64,000 bases of DNA, from NCBI RefSeq assembly GCF_900590755.1, contig NZ_UUOC01000050.1, positions 186,001 through 250,000 of the forward strand, written 5' to 3'. Positions 50,066-60,782 of the stretch are shown here, piece by piece (the first letter of the stretch is position 1; every line of letters begins with the position of its first letter). The stretch comes from Pseudomonas viridiflava (lineage in GTDB: Bacteria; Pseudomonadota; Gammaproteobacteria; Pseudomonadales; Pseudomonadaceae). Under the pieces are notes generated by a model. That model worked only from the letters and a program-made list of their open reading frames with translations. It was not told the origin of the DNA and did no database searches. Both the position numbers and the translations under genes were made by a program.

Positions 50066-50550
50066 AGTGGCGCGGTTTGCAAACGACAGAGATTAAAGGG
50101 CAGGCGTTCAATTGATGTGCAAGCGCTCGTCGCGTAGCCAGGTAAGACGTCGATAGCAGCAGAATATCAGAGGTCCTCAGAATCCCCAGCAGTCTGCAAG
50201 GTGTCTGCAGGTGAATAGCTGATTGGCTATAGATTATGCGTGGGCGCGTTTACAAGGACTACTTTTAGGCACTCGAGTCAGACATTTGGCGTAAATAACC
50301 TAAAGTGCCATTCAGACACCATCCTATTGTGCACGTTAAGAATTCTGTCCAAAACTCCAGCCTGCGGCGTCTCGGTTAAATTGACTGCATTGTGCCACTC
50401 GATATGGCCGTGATAGTCTCGCGCCATCAGCTGCCCCAGGGCGGCTTTTTTTCGCATGAGAGGCTGACTCATAGTTTTGCTCTATCGGCGATTTCGTTCA
50501 ACCCTATGCTGGAAGCTTCGGCTCAGCTGTTTAGTCCCAAGGAGTGGGTC
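50066..50550. other. promoter region of the cargo module, no gene seen
   Basis: GC drops here relative to the structural genes. A 64-codon minus-strand frame at 50278-50472 has no recognisable product. AT-rich DNA follows at about 50225-50300; the CmdT-like start is at 50551. Confidence 0.4.
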
Positions 50551-51171
50551 ATGAGCCTGGAACCCGAGATTGTGGTGGACTCGAATACGGTCACTGTTTG
50601 GGGCACTCATGGCACCTGCGAGTCATTTGCCGAGCAGATTATTGCAGAGAAAAGCTTCACACATCACCCTGGCAGGATCGGCGTAGGCGCCTATTTTTGG
50701 ACCGCAGTATCCGATTCTGAGGAATGTATGGAGCTTGCTCGCAAGCTGGCCCAGACGTGGGCAACGAAAGCCGAGAAAAGAGGTCAGTATGTAGGCCAGC
50801 CTAAGACTTCGGTCGCGGTGGTGGAGGTAGAGGTAGCTTTTGGAGAAGAAGACATGCTTGATCTTGACAATCCAATGCTCACCTACCGCTTATGGTCTCT
50901 GATCCGGAAAAAGCTGGCAGAGCTGCTAGACTTAAAAAATGAAGAGGATTGGCAAAATGCCAAAATCGACAAGCGACAGGAGGAGATTCATGGATTCATC
51001 GAAGCCTTCATTCTTGAGCTTGAAGCGAACCTGCGTAGGAGGTTCAAAGTGATTTTTAAATCACAAGGGTGTCCTAAATTCAGCGACCCTATTTTGCCCT
51101 ATATAGGGAATCATAGCTGTTTTGCGATTAGAGATGCTGGTGTAATCAGTAATATAAATATCACTAACTAA
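50551..51171 (+). CDS. ADP-ribosyltransferase-like toxin (CmdT-like)
   Basis: 206 residues from ATG 50551, AAGGAG 6-8 nt upstream; the longer frame from 50392 has no RBS. N-terminal ART fold signature: WGTHGTCESFAEQIIAEKSF (H20-G-T22), then GRIGVGAYFWTAVSD (Y48, F49, W50) followed by a helical ARKLAQTWATKAEKRGQ segment; VAVVEVEVAFGEEDMLDLD may provide the catalytic Glu. This is the H..Y..E layout of PARP-like toxins. First of three genes whose last encodes a SecB-like chaperone, as in the CmdTAC anti-phage system. There the toxin ADP-ribosylates mRNA upon phage infection. Assignment by architecture and motif. Confidence 0.75.
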   Translation: MSLEPEIVVDSNTVTVWGTHGTCESFAEQIIAEKSFTHHPGRIGVGAYFWTAVSDSEECMELARKLAQTWATKAEKRGQYVGQPKTSVAVVEVEVAFGEEDMLDLDNPMLTYRLWSLIRKKLAELLDLKNEEDWQNAKIDKRQEEIHGFIEAFILELEANLRRRFKVIFKSQGCPKFSDPILPYIGNHSCFAIRDAGVISNINITN

Positions 51172-51184
51172 AATAGGTGGTGTT

Positions 51185-51568
51185 ATGAAAGGTTTTTTTG
51201 GTTTGACTCGATCTAAAGATTTTTCGGATGCGTTGGATAAGACGTTTGCGAAATTTGAGTCAATGCCTGCCCAAGATATGTTTGCTTTAGGTAGCAAGCA
51301 TTCATCTGGGGATATAGCGATGTTTATGGCCGTTGGCGATGAGGCTACCTCCGATCACGCGTTGGAATTGAGGTTTGTGCTTGAGCCCGCAGTTTCTGAT
51401 CATCGGCTGAAAGGTTTTACGGCATTTTTCTCCCAGAAATCGACAATGTGTTTCGAAGTTGAGGGGCGAGTTAATGAACTGCAAACGTGCACAGGGGATA
51501 GCGTGAGCTATGCCTCTGCGGCCGTAGTTCCGCTTGGATTGATTGCACAAAGTTGTTTAGCCGCCTGA
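51185..51568 (+). CDS. small protein of the CmdTAC-like module, putative antitoxin (CmdA-like)
   Basis: 127 residues (MKGFFGLTRSKDFSDALDKTFAKFESMPAQDMFALGSKHSSGDIAMFMAVGDEATSDHALELRFVLEPAV). No recognised domain. RBS AGGTGG 8 nt upstream and 13 bp after the toxin stop. Position two of three in the trio corresponds to the antitoxin of CmdTAC, which the chaperone keeps folded. Its ending in hydrophobic GLIAQSCLAA would suit a chaperone-addiction tail; inference. Confidence 0.6.
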   Translation: MKGFFGLTRSKDFSDALDKTFAKFESMPAQDMFALGSKHSSGDIAMFMAVGDEATSDHALELRFVLEPAVSDHRLKGFTAFFSQKSTMCFEVEGRVNELQTCTGDSVSYASAAVVPLGLIAQSCLAA

Positions 51569-51583
51569 ATCTAAGGAAAGATT

Positions 51584-52009
51584 ATGGATCGTCATCCAAT
51601 TCAGCTTATTAATATTACTGTTGATGAGTTGTATATTAAGTCCCTTGATCGTGAGGCTTTTAAAGATGTGGAGTACTCTAGAGACTTTACCTTAACTGTA
51701 TCTCGGTCCGAGTATGACGCGGAAGATAAAACCATATCGGTTAAGCTGGATATGAATGTCAGTCCGTCTGAAGATGGCTTGGCCAGGCCGTTCGAGATGC
51801 GGGTAAGCATTGCAGGCCATTTTGAAGTCGACGAAGATGCGTTTGATGTGGCGCATATCGACAGATTTGCCGAGCGCAATGCTCCGGCAATACTGATTCC
51901 CTACATCCGCGAGCAAGCCTATTCATTGAGTATGCGTGCAGGCGTGGAAGCTGTGATTTTCCCCCTAGTTCAGGTGCCAATTTTCCGTCTTGCGAAGAAA
52001 GAAACTTGA
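51584..52009 (+). CDS. SecB-like chaperone (CmdC-like)
   Basis: 141 residues (MDRHPIQLINITVDELYIKSLDREAFKDVEYSRDFTLTVSRSEYDAEDKTISVKLDMNVSPSEDG). SecB fold: four-strand front half, then MRVSIAGHFEVDE..IDRFAERNAPAILIPYIREQAYSLSMRAGVEAVIFPLVQVPIF, closely following SecB's F.G.F...N....LFPY.R.....L...G....L.L.PV.F pattern. Solitary SecB homologues in mobile elements act as antitoxin-dedicated chaperones of TAC systems. Third gene of the trio, 15 bp after the second. Confidence 0.85.
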   Translation: MDRHPIQLINITVDELYIKSLDREAFKDVEYSRDFTLTVSRSEYDAEDKTISVKLDMNVSPSEDGLARPFEMRVSIAGHFEVDEDAFDVAHIDRFAERNAPAILIPYIREQAYSLSMRAGVEAVIFPLVQVPIFRLAKKET

Positions 52010-52395
52010 TTGATTGTTTGGGAAGCGCACTTTTCCGAAACTATGCTCAATCCCCCACTCCTCATATGCTTCCTGCTCAGGTGCTTCGTTGACCTGATGC
52101 TTTGCGTAAAATTCATGTCGCCGCGACTATTGGCTTTCGGAGTAAGGGCTCGGCTCCTTATCACATAACTCCTATCGCTGCTGATATGGTTTGGATTCCT
52201 CAAACGTCCCGCGTTCGTTGTGATCGTCATCATCAGGGTTAGGAATGCTAAGTGCTGGCCCTATCCTCATTCCTTGTGTATGAGTGCGTCGCGCCGAGCC
52301 TGTGGTTGTCCTAGAGTGCGTCCAGTGCCGCCCATGCGTAGGCCAGCTTTACTTCCCAATCCTTTTCTATTGTATCCTGATCTTGTTTTTCCTAA
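52010..52395. other. intergenic region between cargo genes, no gene seen
   Basis: Tail-to-tail space between the CmdC-like gene and the minus-strand HEPN gene. Short frames here have no RBS or recognisable product; moderately AT-rich. Confidence 0.4.
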
Positions 52396-53202
52396 TCAAA
52401 ATATAGTTTTTATCACCTTTTCAACACCTTCTATGAGCTCGGCCACTTCAATGGAGGTAGGCTCAGTAGAGTTCTTGTGCCCGCATTTGTTGCGAATATC
52501 GCCCAGATACTGAATGTGACGAGACTTGGCTAAATCAATAACGTCTGCCGCTTTCAGTGCATCGTTCAGAACTGAAATGGTGCCGGACTTTTTGGGCAAT
52601 GTATGGTTATCGCACACTTGCTTCAAATGACCCTCTAATACCACGCCAGAAACAGCACCAGCAGCACGTGCGAATCCGGCCTTTAGCAGGCCACGTGCAG
52701 TATCCAACTCTGAATCATACAAGTCGGCCTGGACCAGTTGTTTAATGTCGAATAGAGAGCTCTCAAAACGGCGTCTGATAGCTTCGACAATAGCAATTTG
52801 TTGTGCGAGGAGCGAGATGGCTGCCTTTGCATCCGCCTGCACCCCGTTTCCGTTCGTTACACGTAATCCCTGACAAGCGTCCTCAATACGGTACGTCTCG
52901 ACGTCGACGTCTTTTCGCGTTTTAGGCCTTTGGTAAAAGCGAATAAAGTCAGATATACGGTCAGGGAGTAACTGTCTGACGAGCGGCAAGGCTTCAGTAT
53001 ACCAACGCTGGTAAGCGGTCCCAAATGGCTTCAGTTTTTTGATGAATGCATCAGCTTCCTCTTGAGTCATCTTCTTCAAAAGGGCGTCGTGGAGCTGAGA
53101 ATGCCCAAATGCTTCCAGATTGAGAGAGAGGTTTACTGTGCTAGCCTCGGCAAGCAGTTCGTCCAGATCCTTCCGATACTTCTCCAGATTTGATATAGAC
53201 AT
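52396..53202 (-). CDS. HEPN-domain protein with RX4H motif (putative RNase effector)
   Basis: 268 residues. N-terminal ~130 residues unknown (MSISNLEKYRKDLDELLAEASTVNLSLNLEAFGHSQLHDALLKKMTQEE). The C-terminal half is helical and HEPN-like (LKAGFARAAGAVSGVVLEGHLKQVCDNHTLPKKSGTISVLNDALKAADVIDLAKSRHIQYLGDIRNKCGHKNS) with R237-NKCG-H242, the catalytic RX4H ribonuclease motif. It lies in the cargo end of the island, opposite to the CmdTAC-like genes, as anti-phage effectors often do. No partner gene is visible, so it may be self-contained or regulated by its N-terminal half. Confidence 0.7.
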   Translation of the reverse strand: MSISNLEKYRKDLDELLAEASTVNLSLNLEAFGHSQLHDALLKKMTQEEADAFIKKLKPFGTAYQRWYTEALPLVRQLLPDRISDFIRFYQRPKTRKDVDVETYRIEDACQGLRVTNGNGVQADAKAAISLLAQQIAIVEAIRRRFESSLFDIKQLVQADLYDSELDTARGLLKAGFARAAGAVSGVVLEGHLKQVCDNHTLPKKSGTISVLNDALKAADVIDLAKSRHIQYLGDIRNKCGHKNSTEPTSIEVAELIEGVEKVIKTIF

Positions 53203-53458
53203 TTCTATCCTGCTTAAGGCTGAAGCTGAGTATGGGGGTGGGGCCGAGTCGATATCTTACCTTAGATTTGGAGCAATTGAGGTTGTCCGCTAAGGTCCAG
53301 AGTGGGTGCTTAAATGGCGCTGATGCGTTGCGAGCGTTTAGGTAGGCATGATCGCTGGATTGCGCCCCACTGAAGAAGAAAGTGGGTCGCTGGGCCGTTT
53401 ACCGCTGCAAGCCTTTCCCTAGAAACCCTTGAGCTGCATCGGAATAGGGGACTGGGAT

Positions 53459-53486
53459 CATGCGAAACGGGGAACGAACGGGGAAA
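53459..53486. repeat. 28-bp direct repeat, right copy (putative integrase arm site)
   Basis: Same orientation and sequence as 40313-40340, 58 bp inside the right att. Matching repeats near both ends, each with two ACGGGGAA words, fit arm-type binding sites for the left-end integrase. Confidence 0.75.
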
Positions 53487-53508
53487 ATTATCGAGCTAGA
53501 AAACAAAT

Positions 53509-53533
53509 GGCCTACGCTGAATAAGCGTAAGCC
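53509..53533 (-). terminator. island-borne terminator for tRNA-Ile2
   Basis: Read on the minus strand, GGCTTACGCTT-ATTC-AGCGTAGGCC followed by ATTTGTTTTC, 12 bp after the tRNA 3' end. It appears to replace the original terminator displaced to 40112-40140. Confidence 0.65.
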
Positions 53534-53543
53534 ATTGAATAGT

Positions 53544-53621
<78 letters not shown>

Positions 53622-53636
53622 TCAGTAGGCCGCGGA

Positions 53637-56594
53637 TTATAACGGCGGTTTGGCTGGTGTGCTATCCGAAAAATCCGAAAGAGTTGTACGAAGAAACTTC
53701 AAGCTGAATTCCTCTGGGCGTAGCGGCAGGCTGACGATGTAGCCCTGGATTTGTTCGCAGCCTTCGTCGGCCAGAAACTGTTGTTGCTCCTGGGTTTCCA
53801 CGCCTTCGGCGATGACGGTCAGTTGCATGCTGCGGCCCAGGGCGATGATGGCTCGGACGATGGCGCCGTCATGGGTGTCGTCGGGCAGGCCGCGCACGAA
53901 GGACTGGTCGATTTTCAGGATATCCAGCGGCAGGCGCTTGAGGTAGCTCAGGGATGAGTAGCCGGTGCCGAAGTCATCGATGGCCAGTTGCACGCCCAGG
54001 CGCTTGAGCCGGTAGAGGACGGCCAGTGCTTCTTCGGCCTGGCTCATGATGAAGTTTTCGGTGATCTCCAGTTGCAGGCACTCGGGCGCCAGGCGGTAGT
54101 CCGCCAATAGCTGCTCGATGCGGGCCAACAGTTTTGGCTGGCGCAGTTGCGCGCCGGCCAGGTTAACTGACAGGGCACCGAATGGCCGGTAGATTTTGTT
54201 CCACTCGCACATCTGCATGCAGGCCTGTTCCAGCACCCAGTCGCCAATCTGCAGGATCATGCCGTTCTCTTCGGCCAGCGCGATGAAGTGCTCGGGTGGC
54301 ACTTCGCCTAAGGTCGGATGCGTCCAGCGAATCAAGGCTTCGGCGCCCACCAGTTGGTGATTGAGAAGGCTGATCTTCGGCTGATAGCTGAGGCTGAACT
54401 CGTTGCGCTCCATGGCTCTGCGCAGTTCATGCTCCAGGGCCATACGCGCGGTAGCCTGGGAGGTGAGGTCGCGGGTGTAGCTTTCGACACGATTGCGGCC
54501 TTTGGCCTTGGAGCGGTACATCGCTGCGTCAGCGTTTTTGACCACAGTGGCTACGTCGGTGCCGTCGATGGGGAACAGGCAGCTACCGATACTGGAACTG
54601 ATGAAAAACTCATGCTCGCCTGCCTGGAAAGGGGCAGCGAAAGAGGCCAGTAACTTGTTGGCGATCACCTCGGCGTCATTGGGGTGGAGCAAGCCGGGCA
54701 GCAGAATGATGAACTCGTCGCCGCCCAGGCGGGCGACGGTATCGATATCCCGCAAGTTCTCTTTCAGGCGCTGAGCGATGCCCTTGAGCAGCAGGTCGCC
54801 CACCGGATGGCCCAGGCTGTCATTGATATGTTTGAAGCGATCAAGGTCGAGAAACAGTACCGCGCCCAGGCTATTGGACTCCATGCTGTGCAGCAGGGCG
54901 GCTTGCAGGCGACTTTCAAACAGGGTGCGATTAGGCAGGCCGGTCAGTGGGTCGTGGTGGGCCTGATAATCGAGGCGCGCCTGGGCATGCTTGAGGCTGG
55001 AAATATCAGCAAACACTGCCACGAAGTGGGTGATGAATTGGTCTCTGTTGCGGACTGCGCTGATGGTCAGCCAGCTTGGATAGACTTCGCCATTCTTGCG
55101 GCGGTTGCTGATTTCTCCCTGCCAATGGCCTTCAGCGGTCAGCTGATACCACATGGCGGCGTAGAACGCGCTGTCGTGCAAGCCAGAAGCGAGCAATCTA
55201 GGCGTTTCTGCCATGGCTTCCTGTTCGCTGTAACCGGTAATTTCGCTGAATGCCCGGTTTACGGCCGTGATTCGTTGGCGGGTATCGGTGATCAGTACGC
55301 CTTCGGCCGTGCTTTCGAATACGGTGGCGGCCAGCTGTAGTTTTTCCTGCATCTGATACCGTTCGGTGATATCCCTCGCGATGGTCAGCATGCAGTCTTC
55401 GCCGGCAATCAGCAGTGGTCGTGACGATATTTCGCACAAACGAATCTGACCGTTCTTATGGCGTATGTTGCTGCGGAAATCGCGCACAAATCCATCCCGG
55501 CTCAGTTGCTCCAGCAGTTGCTCACGTTCGTACAGGTTGGCCCAGATCCCGAGGGTCAAGGTCGATTCATCCGTCATCAGCTCATTGTCGTAGCCGGTCA
55601 GGCGGATGAAACCTTCGTTGACCTCTACCAGCAACCCATCGATTTGCCGGGTGATCACCATGCCGTCCGGTGAGGAGTGGAAAGACTTGGCGAACTTCTC
55701 CTCAGACAGCTGCAGCTGCTGTTGGGCCTGTTTGAGTTGAGTGATATCGCGAACCACCACGACTACAGCCTTGGTTGAGTCCAGATCGAAGGGTTCGGCG
55801 GAGAGCAGGCCGGCGAAGGTGCGGCCGTCCTTGCGTCGAAAAGGCATTTCCAGGTTGCGGATACTGCCCGTCTGCAAACGCTGCAACATACCAGGGCCTA
55901 CGCCGGGCACTCCCCAGATATTGAGTTCCGACGGCGTTTTACCAATAACGTCTTCGGCGGCTATCCCAATCTGTTCGACGAACGCCTTGTTGGCTTCCAG
56001 TAAAGTGCCGTCGGTGAGGCTGGCAATGATGAGAATGTCCGGGCACTGAGCAAACACCGAAGCGAATTTACCTTCTGACAGTCGCAGCGCTTCCTCGGTT
56101 TGCTTGTTCTCGGTGATATCAATCATCAGCCCACGCTTGAGCGGATTACGGCCTTGCCTGATCAAGCTGACGATGTCGCGTACCCATAGCGTCCGACCGT
56201 TTGCACTGACCACTCGATAGTCAATGGTGTGGTCTTTACCGCTGGCTGTTTCGCGCTGGCAAAAGGCCTCGGTGCGAGGGAGATCCTTTGGATGGACGAT
56301 GCTTCGCCAGAAGCCTGGCTCTTTCCATTGCCGCAACGGATAGCCCAGCAAGTGCTCGGCCTGGGGTGAGACGTAGTTGTAGGTGTAATCCGCCGTGTTG
56401 GCCTCCCAAGCGATGGCAGAAAGACCTTCAATAAGCCCGCGGTAGTGATATTCACTGCTGCGAAGCTCAAGCTCGAGCTCTACCCGGCGGGTGATTTCCG
56501 AACTCAGTTGCCGGTTAACGCGTATCACGATCACCAGAACGGTGGACAGCAATAACAAGCCTGGCAACCCGTACAACAGAAATTTTTCCCACAT
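53637..56594 (-). CDS. PAS-GGDEF-EAL protein, RmcA-like without periplasmic domain
   Basis: 985 residues. One N-terminal transmembrane helix (FLLYGLPGLLLLSTVLVIVIRV, residues 5-26), four PAS/PAC units (about residues 45-565, e.g. AIAWEANTADYTYNYVSPQAEHLLGYPL and SSPDGMVITRQIDGLLVEVNEGFIRLTGYD), intact GGDEF (RLGGDEFIILL, about 623) and intact EAL (GAEALIRW, about 752). P. aeruginosa PA0575 (RmcA), at the same position before rpoD, is about 260 residues longer owing to a periplasmic Venus-flytrap domain; here that part is absent. Predicted dual c-di-GMP synthesis/degradation enzyme with redox or flavin-sensing PAS domains. Confidence 0.85.
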   Translation of the reverse strand: MWEKFLLYGLPGLLLLSTVLVIVIRVNRQLSSEITRRVELELELRSSEYHYRGLIEGLSAIAWEANTADYTYNYVSPQAEHLLGYPLRQWKEPGFWRSIVHPKDLPRTEAFCQRETASGKDHTIDYRVVSANGRTLWVRDIVSLIRQGRNPLKRGLMIDITENKQTEEALRLSEGKFASVFAQCPDILIIASLTDGTLLEANKAFVEQIGIAAEDVIGKTPSELNIWGVPGVGPGMLQRLQTGSIRNLEMPFRRKDGRTFAGLLSAEPFDLDSTKAVVVVVRDITQLKQAQQQLQLSEEKFAKSFHSSPDGMVITRQIDGLLVEVNEGFIRLTGYDNELMTDESTLTLGIWANLYEREQLLEQLSRDGFVRDFRSNIRHKNGQIRLCEISSRPLLIAGEDCMLTIARDITERYQMQEKLQLAATVFESTAEGVLITDTRQRITAVNRAFSEITGYSEQEAMAETPRLLASGLHDSAFYAAMWYQLTAEGHWQGEISNRRKNGEVYPSWLTISAVRNRDQFITHFVAVFADISSLKHAQARLDYQAHHDPLTGLPNRTLFESRLQAALLHSMESNSLGAVLFLDLDRFKHINDSLGHPVGDLLLKGIAQRLKENLRDIDTVARLGGDEFIILLPGLLHPNDAEVIANKLLASFAAPFQAGEHEFFISSSIGSCLFPIDGTDVATVVKNADAAMYRSKAKGRNRVESYTRDLTSQATARMALEHELRRAMERNEFSLSYQPKISLLNHQLVGAEALIRWTHPTLGEVPPEHFIALAEENGMILQIGDWVLEQACMQMCEWNKIYRPFGALSVNLAGAQLRQPKLLARIEQLLADYRLAPECLQLEITENFIMSQAEEALAVLYRLKRLGVQLAIDDFGTGYSSLSYLKRLPLDILKIDQSFVRGLPDDTHDGAIVRAIIALGRSMQLTVIAEGVETQEQQQFLADEGCEQIQGYIVSLPLRPEEFSLKFLRTTLSDFSDSTPAKPPL

Positions 56595-56852
56595 CCCTGG
56601 TCGTTCTCTCTCGTTATTATCCTGTTTTCTCAGACCTGATAATTTTTCAGGTCCGCCGGTGTCCGTTGGCCAGTCAACTTTAGTGCCGCCGCTTCATATA
56701 TCCCCATCGGCCGCATGAGTCGTTCCTGAAGAAAGTCACCGCTGATAGCCAGGAGTTCGTTGTGACCGTTTCAACGGTGACGGTAATGGGACGAGTGTAG
56801 CTCTACTGAGAAAAGCGTGGTCCTCAGGTTTAAAACTTATAAGCCATAACGC

Positions 56853-56880
56853 AAAACCCCCGGCAGGGCCGGGGGGTTTG
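56853..56880 (-). terminator. rpoD intrinsic terminator
   Basis: Minus strand reads CAAACCCCCCGGCCCTGCCGGGGGTTTTGC: GC-rich stem with T tract, 29 bp after the rpoD stop. Bidirectional in form. Confidence 0.85.
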
Positions 56881-56908
56881 TGTGTTTCCAAGCTGCTAGC
56901 GTGCTCGC

Positions 56909-58759
<1,851 letters not shown>

Positions 58760-58826
58760 AACACCCTATCCACTGAAGGTCTTGGCGGGCAAAAAACAAG
58801 CCGAGGATTATACCCGAGCTATGACC

Positions 58827-60782
58827 TCACGCGCCAGTTGAGGTCGGGGTTTGTGCAGGAACATTCCGATTTAACAGCTTTAACAGCAGAAGTTTTTCAT
58901 CTGCGTCCAAACCTGTCTGGCGTTCCTTCCTGATTAATTGCTCCAGGCTGCGCTCGCGTTGGCGTGCGGATAACCTAGTTATAGTGTCGAAAAACTGTTG
59001 TTCAAGGTTATCGGCCGATATCAGCCATTCCTTCTCCGCTAATGCACGTAATAATCGACCTTGTTCGGTCCCGTGCCAGCGGGCAATCAATTGCAGCGAG
59101 CGCATTTTCGGATTCTTTTGCAGAGCTTCCAGCAAAGAAACCAGTAATTGCGCGTGAGTGTTGTCTTCTGCAGCCAGGTGGCTCGCCTCTTCGACTTTCT
59201 CGGCCAGCTCCGGATGATGCAGAAGTGTTCTCAATGCAGTGAGCGTTGGTGGTTCGACGCTCGTCGGTGTGCGTGGGGCACGTGGTTCGAAGTCAGGCCG
59301 CTTGCCTTTCTTGTCCCATGGCTTCTTTTCCCACTTTTTCTGGCCCTGAGCGCCGGCCTTTTTCGGCGTCCACTCCTGCTGCGGTTCGTACCCTCCCTGT
59401 TGCTGATAATCAGCATAGTCAGGCATGGCGTCGTAATCGAAGCCTGGGTCGTAGCTGGGTGGAGCTTCAGCCGGTGCGTTTTGGACCAGCTGACTAACGG
59501 TCTCGTTGGTCAGGCCAGTTATTTCGGTCAGGCGCTGGCGCATCAGGATGCGAAGGTTCGCCCCAGGCACTTTGTCGATCAGCGGCGCTGCCAGCGTGGC
59601 CATGTGGGCCTTGCCTTCAAGGGAGCGCGGGTCGGCTTCCTTGGTCAGCTGCTCAAAGAAATAATCGGCCAGCGGTTGTGCGTGCTGGTTGATGCGCGCC
59701 CTGAAAGCGTCTGTGCCTTCGGAGCGGACCAGGGTGTCCGGGTCTTCACCTTCAGGCAAAAACAGAAACCTGGCGCGTCGCCCGTCCTGCAGGCTCGACA
59801 GCGTTGATTCCAGGGCGCGCCATGCTGCATTGCGTCCGGCCTGATCGCCGTCGAAGCAAAACAGCACGTTCGGCACGACCCTGAACAGGCGCTTCAAATG
59901 TTCTTCGCTGGTGGCGGTACCCAGCGTGGCCACGGCATTGCGAAGGCCTTGTTGGGCCAGGGCAATGACGTCCATGTAACCTTCAACCACGATGATTTCA
60001 TCGAGGCTGCGATTGAATTTGCGGGCTTCGAATAGCCCGTACAGCTCCTGACCTTTGTGAAAAACCGGGGTTTCCGGTGAGTTCAGGTACTTGGGCTTAT
60101 CGTCACCGAGTACGCGTCCGCCGAAGGCAATGATCCGGCCGCGACTGTCGCGGATCGGAAACATCACCCGGTCACGGAAGCGGTCATACCGCTTGCCGGT
60201 TTCGGCGTTTTCGATCAGCAGGCCTGCGTCGATCATGGCTTTTTGCTGAAGCGTGTCGCTGCCCAAGTGCTTGTGCAGGTTGTCCCAGCCTGGCGGTGCA
60301 AAGCCAAGGCCGAAATCCCGGGCAATTTCACCGGACAGACCACGACCCTTGAGGTAATCCACTGCTGCTTTACGCGTAGGATGGCTCTTCAGGGCTTGTC
60401 GGTAGAACTCGGCTGCTGCTGTGAGTAGCGGATACAGCGGCGAGTCGGTGGGCTGCCGTGGTTTGTTGCCTTTGACGCCCTGTTCCCGTGGCACTTCCAT
60501 GCCCGCGGCTTTCGCCAGATCCTCGACGGCCTGGACGAAATCCAGGTTGTCGTGGTCCATGATGAAGCCGAGGGCATTGCCTCCAGCGCCGCAACCAAAA
60601 CAGTAATAGAACTGTTTGTCGGGACTGACGCTGAACGATGGGGTCTTTTCTTTGTGGAACGGGCAGCACGCGCTGAAGTTCTTCCCGGTTTTCTTCAATT
60701 GCAGACGTGAGCTGACAACATCGACGATGTCGGTGCGGTTCAGGAGGTCGTCAATGAAGCCTTGGGGAATCAGCCCGGCCAT
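58827..60782 (-). CDS. dnaG: DNA primase DnaG
   Basis: 651 residues. N-terminal zinc ribbon CHC2 (C40-PF-H43 and C61-FG-C64), TOPRIM domain (DEIIVVEGYMDVIALAQQG, FCFDGDQAGRNAAWRALE), then a DnaB-binding helical C terminus after a Gln/Gly-rich linker (EYDAMPDYADYQQQGGYEPQQEW-type). RNA primer synthesis at the replication fork. Upstream gene rpsU is 521 bp away. Confidence 0.97.
   Translation of the reverse strand: MAGLIPQGFIDDLLNRTDIVDVVSSRLQLKKTGKNFSACCPFHKEKTPSFSVSPDKQFYYCFGCGAGGNALGFIMDHDNLDFVQAVEDLAKAAGMEVPREQGVKGNKPRQPTDSPLYPLLTAAAEFYRQALKSHPTRKAAVDYLKGRGLSGEIARDFGLGFAPPGWDNLHKHLGSDTLQQKAMIDAGLLIENAETGKRYDRFRDRVMFPIRDSRGRIIAFGGRVLGDDKPKYLNSPETPVFHKGQELYGLFEARKFNRSLDEIIVVEGYMDVIALAQQGLRNAVATLGTATSEEHLKRLFRVVPNVLFCFDGDQAGRNAAWRALESTLSSLQDGRRARFLFLPEGEDPDTLVRSEGTDAFRARINQHAQPLADYFFEQLTKEADPRSLEGKAHMATLAAPLIDKVPGANLRILMRQRLTEITGLTNETVSQLVQNAPAEAPPSYDPGFDYDAMPDYADYQQQGGYEPQQEWTPKKAGAQGQKKWEKKPWDKKGKRPDFEPRAPRTPTSVEPPTLTALRTLLHHPELAEKVEEASHLAAEDNTHAQLLVSLLEALQKNPKMRSLQLIARWHGTEQGRLLRALAEKEWLISADNLEQQFFDTITRLSARQRERSLEQLIRKERQTGLDADEKLLLLKLLNRNVPAQTPTSTGA

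Noticed and set aside
50278..50472. 64-codon minus-strand frame before the CmdT-like gene
   Set aside because: No RBS or family; overlaps the presumed promoter region.
50551..52009. classical SecB/SecA-linked export gene
   Set aside because: Housekeeping secB lies with grxC/gpsA in Pseudomonas; this copy is divergent, lower in GC and follows a toxin-like gene, so a TAC chaperone is more likely.
52220..52513. 97-codon plus-strand frame downstream of the CmdC-like gene
   Set aside because: Runs into the antisense of the HEPN gene and has Cys/Pro/Arg-rich shadow composition.
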